A stretch of 12,116 nt of DNA, from the NCBI GenBank assembly GCA_030669525.1, contig DAOVDO010000009.1, positions 1-12,116 of the forward strand, written 5' to 3'. The notes under the pieces were generated by a model. That model was not told the DNA's origin and made no database searches. It saw only the letters and a list, made by a program, of their open reading frames with translations. Positions 7,379 to 12,116 of the stretch are shown here, piece by piece (the stretch's first letter is position 1; the number at the start of each line of letters is the position of its first letter). This DNA is from Dehalococcoidia bacterium. Lineage in GTDB: Bacteria; Chloroflexota; Dehalococcoidia; GIF9; AB-539-J10. Both the position numbers and the translations under genes were made by a program.

Positions 7379-7408
7379 ATTGTATGATTTTACTTACTTT
7401 TCTGTCAA
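7379..7408 (-). promoter_or_regulatory. Near-consensus sigma-70-type promoter of the exporter operon
   Basis: Read on the minus strand, TTGACA (7403-7408, perfect) and TACAAT (7379-7384, five of six) are 18 bases apart. Transcription would start near 7372, giving a leader of about 30 bases that ends at the AGGAGG of the AbrB-type gene. The spacer is AT-rich (GTAAGTAAAATC), as AbrB-type regulators tend to prefer. With so good a promoter, expression is probably controlled by repression. Confidence 0.75.
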
Positions 7409-7485
7409 ATAATAGAATCCCCACCCTTCAACCACATAGAAATGGCCTAAAAACAACGAAGCACAAAATAACCCATGTATTTTAA

Positions 7486-7791
7486 GTTGAACTGGAGCGA
7501 GATGACGACAGGAAAAAGGAGGAACGCTATAAAGCTTCATACCATGAACTCTAAGGAGAAGATGTCATCAAGGATATAAACGAGTACAAATAATTGCTGA
7601 GGGATAGTAATGTTGTTAAAATGATTTATTAAAGAAGCTTATAATTTGGCCTAGCGAGATTTCTGATGGGGGTTTATAATGGGACGAGAGATGTTGCCCA
7701 CTTTGTACATAGATTTACAGCCAGAGTACTGGAGCCTGCAAAAGGAGGTACCTTGAATGAATCAAGAGGGGAGATGCCTATGAGAAAATAA
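7486..7791 (+). pseudogene. Stop-interrupted plus-strand frame, possible relic gene
   Basis: One plus-strand frame from 7486 to 7791 reads like protein but contains four internal TAA codons before its final TAA. The pieces, in order, are an acidic and basic helix-like stretch (VELERDDDRKKEERYKAS), GEDVIKDINEYK, LLRDSNVVKMIY, and a longer open piece. The last piece can start at an ATG at 7666 and gives 41 residues (MGVYNGTRDVAHFVHRFTAR, then a Gly/Pro-rich end, MPMRK). All pieces are in the same frame, which is what stop mutations without frameshifts would leave. I recognise no family. There is no good ribosome site for the 41-residue piece. The alternatives are chance reading of an untranslated leader of the TRAP operon, or a short real peptide gene at 7666-7791. 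Low confidence. Confidence 0.22.
7640..7680 (+). promoter_or_regulatory. Two TATAAT hexamers upstream of dctP (candidate -10 elements)
   Basis: Perfect TATAAT hexamers occur at 7640-7645 and 7675-7680, in the 490-base stretch between the divergent AbrB-type and dctP starts. Neither has a recognisable -35 at 16-18 bases; the nearest resemblance, TTGTTA at 7613-7618, is 21 bases from the first. If either is used, the dctP leader would be about 145-185 bases long. The call is tentative. Confidence 0.3.
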
Positions 7792-7831
7792 AGGGTGGAT
7801 GAGTGGATAAAAATTTAGAAAGGAGTATCAA

Positions 7832-8926
7832 GTGAAACACAAGTTGGTTACACTAGTTCTAGCGGTAGTAGTCATTGTAAGTTTGGTTTTTATTGGCTGT
7901 GCTAAACCAACACCAGCGCCGGAGGAAACGTGGACAATCAAATTTGCTTATGAAATGCCGTCGACTGCACCCTTACCTGTATACGGTTTTGAGCCCTGGG
8001 CGAAAGATGTTGAAAGGGTTACTAAAGGCAGAGTTAAGGTTGAGACATATCCTGGAAATACTCTATTCAACACGAGGTCAGATGCGGTTGAGGCTATTAA
8101 GTCCCGGATTGCTGATGTAGGCTTTATGTATGCGTGGGCTTTCGCGCCTCAATTTGATCTGATAGATGTTCTGTCATGCCCATTTATGATACCAAGTGGT
8201 GAGGTTGGCAGCCGTGCTACCTGGGCGGTTTATGAGAAGTTTCCTGAAATTCAGGCACAGTGGGATGATGTGAAGTTGTTAGCGGCTTGGACTACACAAC
8301 CGTATTTCTTAATAACCAAAGACAAGCAAATCAAAACCCTGGAAGATTTCCAGGGGATGAAGATGAGACAGACCGGAGGAATGGCAACAGAGATGCAGAA
8401 GCTGCTTGGTGGTATACCCGTGGCAGCACCTATGCCGGACAGTTATGAGAATCTGCATAAGGGTGTGATAGATGGCATGGGGGCAAATGGCGAGGCTACC
8501 ATTGGCTTCAGACTTTACGAAGTAGTTAAATATTACACAATTGTGGCTACAACCTGCGTAACCCAAGAACTAATAATGAATAAGGATGCCTGGAATGAGC
8601 TTCCGACAGATATCCAGCAAGAAATAATGAGCGTCTGTGGTGACAATGCAGCAATCAGGTTTGGTGGTAATTGCTTTGATAGAGCCTGGCAAGAATTGCC
8701 AGATAAAGTAAAAAAAGAAGGCTTTGAAATGATTACATATACCCCACCTGAGGAAGAGCTGAATAGGTGGAAGGAAATTGCTGGCACGCCGCTTTGGGAT
8801 AAGTGGGTAGCTGATATGGAAGCACAAGGTTATAGCAATGCACGAGAAATGCAGGAGGAAGCACTTCGTCAGGTAGAGCAATATAGCCAGGGTAAGACTG
8901 ATATGTGGCAAGATATGTTTAAGTAA
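7832..8926 (+). CDS. dctP: TRAP transporter solute-binding lipoprotein (DctP family)
   Basis: A 364-residue extracytoplasmic substrate-binding protein of a tripartite ATP-independent periplasmic (TRAP) transporter. It starts at GTG 7832, with AAGGAG ending 6 bases upstream. The signal peptide has a lipobox FIGC with C23 as the lipidated residue, followed by a Pro-rich linker. The mature part shows the DctP features: TIKFAYEMP at the first strand, ADVGFMYAWAF near 94-104, and LEDFQGMKMRQTGG (170-183). R179 there is the conserved arginine that pairs with a substrate carboxylate in characterised members. Next comes PMPDSYENLHKGVIDGMGA, the helix-loop of the second lobe. The substrate is therefore probably an organic acid; its identity cannot be read. 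Lipid anchoring instead of a free periplasmic form suggests a single-membrane host. The gene is followed by a stable hairpin and then dctQ and dctM. Confidence 0.95.
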   Translation: MKHKLVTLVLAVVVIVSLVFIGCAKPTPAPEETWTIKFAYEMPSTAPLPVYGFEPWAKDVERVTKGRVKVETYPGNTLFNTRSDAVEAIKSRIADVGFMYAWAFAPQFDLIDVLSCPFMIPSGEVGSRATWAVYEKFPEIQAQWDDVKLLAAWTTQPYFLITKDKQIKTLEDFQGMKMRQTGGMATEMQKLLGGIPVAAPMPDSYENLHKGVIDGMGANGEATIGFRLYEVVKYYTIVATTCVTQELIMNKDAWNELPTDIQQEIMSVCGDNAAIRFGGNCFDRAWQELPDKVKKEGFEMITYTPPEEELNRWKEIAGTPLWDKWVADMEAQGYSNAREMQEEALRQVEQYSQGKTDMWQDMFK

Positions 8927-8965
8927 AGGTTATCCTTTATCCAGCCTATGTGATAACTAACAGCA

Positions 8966-9009
8966 CAGATAGGGTGGTAGTCCGTTAATGCCATCTACCA
9001 CTCTATCTG
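8966..9009 (+). promoter_or_regulatory. 15-bp hairpin between dctP and dctQ
   Basis: CAGATAGGGTGGTAG (8966-8980) pairs with CTACCACTCTATCTG (8995-9009) along all 15 positions, with one G-U pair and a 14-base loop. It begins 40 bases after the dctP stop. No T-run follows, so it is not a textbook terminator. A hairpin here commonly protects the 3' end of the binding-protein mRNA or partly attenuates, giving more DctP than membrane subunits. A second small stem (CGGGT with ACCCG, near 9032-9050) lies downstream, followed by TCTTTC. Confidence 0.6.
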
Positions 9010-9135
9010 CGGTGGTGAATAAGTTTAGCCCGGGTGTATTGTAGACCCGTCTTTCGAAATCCAGCATGATGTGACGTAGTGTTGTGTGTGGGTCAAAATC
9101 TCATCACTTCGGGGGTTATTTCGAGGAAGAGAAGT

Positions 9136-9642
9136 ATGTTGTTAAGCAAAGCTGCTCACTTTATGAATATTGTAGCTGCCCCTGCCGCCAGGTGGATGAA
9201 CATGGTAGCGGCTATCACCCTAGCGGCGATGATGATACTGGTCGGTACTGATGTCGTTCTGCGTTATGTTTTCAGCTCCCCAATAGCTGGTTCCTATGAA
9301 ATTATCCAGTATGCGATGACTATCGTTGTTGCTTTCGGACTAGCTTATTGTGCTCTTGAGAAAGGGCATATCAGAGTTAATTTGTTAGTCTCCAGGCTAT
9401 CAGCCCGGGGTCAGGCGGTGATAAACAGCATCGCCAGCCTTGTTTTCTTGGCTTTATTTACTGTAATAATCTGGCAGTCTTTATTGCGGGCACTGCTGAT
9501 GATTAAGGCTGGCCAACTATCAGAAGTTTTGTATTTCCCTCTATTCCCATTTGCACTGGTGGTCGTTGCTGGCTGTGCTGTGCTCTGTCTCGTACTACTG
9601 AGAGATTTATTGGAGTATTTGTCCCAGGCGGTGAAGAGATGA
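9136..9642 (+). CDS. dctQ: TRAP transporter small membrane subunit (DctQ family)
   Basis: I place the start at ATG 9136 (168 residues), preceded by GAGGAAGAGA. A GTG at 9079 would add 19 residues that do not look like a DctQ N-terminus. Four membrane segments are expected, near residues 21-43, 52-75, 93-117 and 135-156. Family phrases are GTDVVLRYVFSSPIAGSYEI after the first segment and EKGHIRVNLL after the second. In characterised TRAP systems this subunit pairs with DctM and helps dock the binding protein. Its last codons overlap the dctM start as ATGA, so the two membrane subunits are translationally coupled. The 210-base gap from dctP contains the hairpin described separately. Confidence 0.92.
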   Translation: MLLSKAAHFMNIVAAPAARWMNMVAAITLAAMMILVGTDVVLRYVFSSPIAGSYEIIQYAMTIVVAFGLAYCALEKGHIRVNLLVSRLSARGQAVINSIASLVFLALFTVIIWQSLLRALLMIKAGQLSEVLYFPLFPFALVVVAGCAVLCLVLLRDLLEYLSQAVKR

Positions 9643-10940
9643 CGCCGCTCGCTATAGGATATATCGGTATAGCTATTCTTATCATACTCCTATTTTCTGG
9701 CATACATATCGGTGTCGTTATGGGACTTGTAGGCTTTTTTGGTATGGCCTACATAAATGGCTGGGGTGCTGGGCTTGGTGTATTGAAGACCGTTCCACTC
9801 ACTACCTTCGCTAATTACGGTCTGAGCGTCGTCCCTCTTTTTATCCTCATGGGTTCACTATGCTTCCATGCCGGGATAAGTAAAGATATTTATGATACTG
9901 TCCATAGCTGGTTGGGGCATCTCCGTGGTGGTTTGTCTATGGCTACAGTCGGTGCCTGCGCCGGGTTTGCGGCAGTAAGTGGCTCCAGTCTGGCGACCGC
10001 AGCTACAATGGGCACAGTGGCTTTGCCTGAGATGAAAAGATATAAATATGCCCAGACGCTGGCAACTGGCTGTGTCGCTGCTGGTGGCACTCTGGGTATT
10101 TTGATTCCCCCCAGTGTGCCACTCATCATTTATGGAATTCTTACCCAGCAGTCGATAGGAAAGCTCTTTCTTGCCGGCATTATCCCTGGTGTACTTCAGG
10201 CTGCCTTTTATATGGCAGTTGTCCATATTTTATGTCGGAGCAATCCTCTTTTGGGTCCACCAGGACCTAAAACAAGCTTGGTGGAGAAAATATCCTCGCT
10301 CAAGAAGACCTGGGTGGTATTGCTCTTATTTTTATTGGTTATCGGGGGCATTTACCTGGGATGGTTTAGCCCTACTGAGGCGGCTGGGGTTGGTGCCTTT
10401 GGCGCTTTTATTTTTGCCATAGCAATGAGGCGGCTTAGATGGTCAAATTTCAAGGACAGCATTGTTGGGACAACAAAAACCACAGCCATGATATTCGTTA
10501 TCTTCCTGGGTGCTATGATTTTAGGCTATTTCCTGGCGGCTACCAGGCTTCCTTTTGAAATAGCATCCTTTGTTAGCGGACTATCAGTAAACCGCTATGT
10601 TATTCTCTTGCTTATTTTGCTTGTTTATCTGTTTTTAGGATGTATCATGGATTCCTTGGCGATGATTTTGCTTACTGTACCAATCTTTTTCCCATTGATT
10701 ACGGCTCTGGGGTTTGACCCGATATGGTTTGGGATAATAATAGTTAGAGTAACTGAGATAGGGTTGATTACGCCGCCGGTAGGGCTCAATGTTTTTGTTA
10801 TTAAAGGGATAGCTAAAGATGTCCCCATGTATACCATATTCAGGGGTATATTACCCTTCCTCTTGGCCGATATATGCCATGTAGGCTTACTGATAGTAGT
10901 GCCTCAAATTGCATTGCTCTTGCCCAGTTTGATGCATTAG
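9639..10940 (+). CDS. dctM: TRAP transporter large permease subunit (DctM family)
   Basis: A full-length 433-residue permease, the transport-performing subunit, which uses an ion gradient (sodium in characterised members) to bring in the solute delivered by DctP. It has about twelve hydrophobic segments. Diagnostic stretches are VPLFILMGSLCFHAGI, SGSSLATAATMGTVALPEM, and the highly conserved AAGGTLGILIPPSVPLIIYG followed by GKLFLAGIIPG. The second half repeats the pattern with SPTEAAGVGAFGA, LGCIMDSLAMILLTVPIFFP and TPPVGLNVFVIKGIA. These two related halves form the inverted-repeat elevator fold of this family. The length is normal and I see no frameshift. It begins at ATG 9639, overlapping dctQ by 4 bases. 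Confidence 0.96.
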   Translation: MTPLAIGYIGIAILIILLFSGIHIGVVMGLVGFFGMAYINGWGAGLGVLKTVPLTTFANYGLSVVPLFILMGSLCFHAGISKDIYDTVHSWLGHLRGGLSMATVGACAGFAAVSGSSLATAATMGTVALPEMKRYKYAQTLATGCVAAGGTLGILIPPSVPLIIYGILTQQSIGKLFLAGIIPGVLQAAFYMAVVHILCRSNPLLGPPGPKTSLVEKISSLKKTWVVLLLFLLVIGGIYLGWFSPTEAAGVGAFGAFIFAIAMRRLRWSNFKDSIVGTTKTTAMIFVIFLGAMILGYFLAATRLPFEIASFVSGLSVNRYVILLLILLVYLFLGCIMDSLAMILLTVPIFFPLITALGFDPIWFGIIIVRVTEIGLITPPVGLNVFVIKGIAKDVPMYTIFRGILPFLLADICHVGLLIVVPQIALLLPSLMH

Positions 10941-10967
10941 GAAAATGTAGTAGTAAAATGCAAATAG

Positions 10968-10987
10968 TGTGTATAGCATAATACACA
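10968..10987 (+). repeat. Small inverted repeat upstream of the racemase-family gene
   Basis: TGTGTAT (10968-10974) and ATACACA (10981-10987) are exact inverted copies around a 6-base centre, in the 65-base gap after dctM. The right arm ends 3 bases before the AAAGGAGG ribosome site. It could be a weak hairpin that affects ribosome access, or an operator half-site pair. It is AT-rich and has no T-run, so it is not a terminator. Confidence 0.35.
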
Positions 10988-11005
10988 AGTAAAGGAGGTC
11001 AACAA

Positions 11006-11722
11006 ATGTATGGATGGCGTGCTAGATTAGGAATAATAACACCTTCCCTAAACACAGTAACTGAACCTGAGTTTAATCTGATGACACCGGAAGGGGTAAC
11101 TTGCCACTACCAGAAATTCGCCTTCACTGGCGGTGGGCTTGAGGGTCTTAAAAGGCTGGAGAAATTGGTACCAGATGCATCTGAGTTAATTTCTCACTGC
11201 CAGCCTGCAGCAGTCACTATGTGTTGTACTGGCGGCAGCTTTGCTGGTGGATATGGCTATGACCAAATTTTAATACACAAGATGAAAGAGAGAAATGGCA
11301 ATCTGCCAACGACTACAACCTCCACCTCAGCAATAGATGCCTTGAAAAAACTAGGGGCAAAGAAAATATCGATGGCCGTACCATATCTCGAAGAAATAGC
11401 CCAGGTGGAGAAGAAATTCGTTGAAAGCCATGGAATACAAGTTGTAAAGATGAAGTGGCTTGGTAAAGATGGTTTTGAAATCAGCGAAATACCTTACGAA
11501 ACAGTATATGCTTTGGCAAAGGAAGTAGACCAGCCAGAGAGTGAAGCTATCTTCATCAGTTGCGTCACGTTGCATACCACAAAAATTATTGAGGCATTAG
11601 AGCACGATTTGGGAAAGCCTGTCATTACTAGCAACCAAGTGACTATGTGGAATCTGCTACGGCTCGCTGGCGTAAATGAGAAGATTGAAGGTTATGGTCA
11701 GCTCTTAAAGCAGGGTATATAA
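11006..11722 (+). CDS. Asp/Glu racemase superfamily enzyme, maleate isomerase / arylmalonate decarboxylase-like
   Basis: A 238-residue soluble protein with a strong ribosome site (AAAGGAGG, 7 bases before ATG 11006). The N-terminus, RLGIITPSLNTVTEPEF (7-23), is typical of the maleate cis-trans isomerase branch. The two catalytic-position cysteines of the superfamily are both present: C74 in MCCTGGSF and C186 in FISCVTLHT. P205 lies in the conserved GKPVITSNQVTMWNLLRLAG. Maleate isomerase uses its two cysteines to convert maleate to fumarate. Arylmalonate decarboxylase keeps only the second, so a two-cysteine enzyme fits isomerisation or racemisation better. The extra C73 beside C74 is unusual. 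Lying directly after a TRAP importer, it probably acts on the imported acid or its product. The next gene starts 46 bases on. The superfamily call is firm; the reaction is inferred. Confidence 0.85.
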   Translation: MYGWRARLGIITPSLNTVTEPEFNLMTPEGVTCHYQKFAFTGGGLEGLKRLEKLVPDASELISHCQPAAVTMCCTGGSFAGGYGYDQILIHKMKERNGNLPTTTTSTSAIDALKKLGAKKISMAVPYLEEIAQVEKKFVESHGIQVVKMKWLGKDGFEISEIPYETVYALAKEVDQPESEAIFISCVTLHTTKIIEALEHDLGKPVITSNQVTMWNLLRLAGVNEKIEGYGQLLKQGI

Positions 11723-11768
11723 ATTATGTGGCTAAGGATCTGTAGATAATAATGAAAGGGGGCTTACA

Positions 11769-12116
11769 GTGACACAAGAAGAGTTAGAAGCCAGAATTAC
11801 ACGTTTGGAGGATATTGCGGAAATAGTAAAACTACAGGCCAGATATTCTCATCTCTATCATATGATGGAGCTTGAGGCGGTGGTAGATATGTTTGCTCAA
11901 AAGACCCCAGGCGTAACAGTGGAGATAAGCGACAGTGGTGTATATGAGGGTATTGAGGGTGTTAGGAAAATATTCACCGCAGCTTTGGCACAACGCTTCC
12001 AAGAGAGAGCGACAGGGTGGTTTGTGCTGCATATGTCTCAGAATCCTGTTATCGAGATAAACCGAGATGGTAAAACAGCGAGGGGTCTCTGGCATTGTCC
12101 TGGCTTTATGAACGGA
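11769..12116 (+). CDS. NTF2/SnoaL-like protein (partial; runs off right edge)
   Basis: A GTG at 11769 preceded by AAAGGGGG (6-base spacing) opens a frame that stays open for 116 codons to the window end. It begins with an acidic helix, TQEELEARITRLEDIAEIV, then LQARYSHLYHMMELEAVVDMF. This helix pair followed by strands (VTVEISDSG, WFVLHMSQNPVIEI, GLWHCPG) is typical of NTF2-fold SnoaL-like proteins. The EGIEGVRKIF segment matches the usual turn and helix before the beta-sheet. Members of this fold include dehydratases, isomerases, ring-cleaving helpers and binding proteins, so no reaction can be given. It follows the racemase-like gene with the same orientation and a short gap and probably belongs to the same catabolic operon. 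Confidence 0.8.
   Translation, partial: MTQEELEARITRLEDIAEIVKLQARYSHLYHMMELEAVVDMFAQKTPGVTVEISDSGVYEGIEGVRKIFTAALAQRFQERATGWFVLHMSQNPVIEINRDGKTARGLWHCPGFMNG

Noticed and set aside
9079..9135. GTG start at 9079 for dctQ
   Set aside because: The extra 19 residues lack DctQ character, and the GTG has no ribosome site, while the ATG at 9136 does.
11832..12095. Minus-strand 87-codon frame opposite the NTF2-fold gene
   Set aside because: The plus strand has a ribosome site, a start and NTF2-like features, while the minus frame has none of these.

Overview
The window looks like bacterial DNA of moderate GC, probably from an anaerobic environmental lineage. Both the adaptor protein of an exporter and the TRAP solute-binding protein carry lipobox signal peptides (LTGC and FIGC). 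TRAP binding proteins of diderm bacteria are usually soluble and periplasmic, so lipid anchoring suggests a single-membrane cell. A Dehalococcoidia-like Chloroflexota or a Firmicutes-type host would fit. This taxonomic guess is inference, not a sequence match. No rRNA, tRNA, transposase, integrase or CRISPR array is visible.

Layout. (1) Positions 1-812, minus strand: the first 270 codons of a TIM-barrel-like protein that runs off the left edge. Its leader carries three AAATCAAA copies at exact 14-base spacing and, farther upstream, an 18-base perfect palindrome joined to a 12-base tandem repeat. (2) Positions 1197-7341, minus strand: one compact seven-gene operon. In transcription order it encodes an AbrB-type regulator, two paralogous Drr-type ABC ATPases, an ABC-2 permease, an adaptor lipoprotein, a LolD/MacB-type ATPase and a MacB/FtsX-type permease. 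Neighbouring genes overlap or lie within 6 bases of each other. A near-consensus promoter (TTGACA-18-TACAAT) precedes the regulator. (3) Positions 7342-7831: a divergent intergenic region. It holds that promoter, two TATAAT hexamers facing the other way, and a plus-strand frame that reads like protein but is broken by TAA codons. (4) Positions 7832-10940, plus strand: a complete three-part TRAP transporter (dctP, dctQ, dctM), with a 15-bp hairpin between dctP and dctQ. (5) Positions 11006-12116, plus strand: an Asp/Glu-racemase-superfamily enzyme of the maleate isomerase type, then the start of an NTF2/SnoaL-fold protein that runs off the right edge.

How the genes may work together. The minus-strand operon looks like a regulated export or resistance system that places two different ABC architectures (Drr-like and MacB-like) around one adaptor. 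The plus-strand cluster looks like uptake and conversion of an organic acid: TRAP import, then a two-cysteine isomerase or decarboxylase-like enzyme, then a small alpha+beta-barrel protein. Substrates cannot be read from the sequence. The most notable points are the joint dual-ABC operon, the uneven catalytic motifs of the paired ATPases, the undescribed repeats upstream of the first gene, the stop-interrupted frame, and the TRAP-racemase-NTF2 association.
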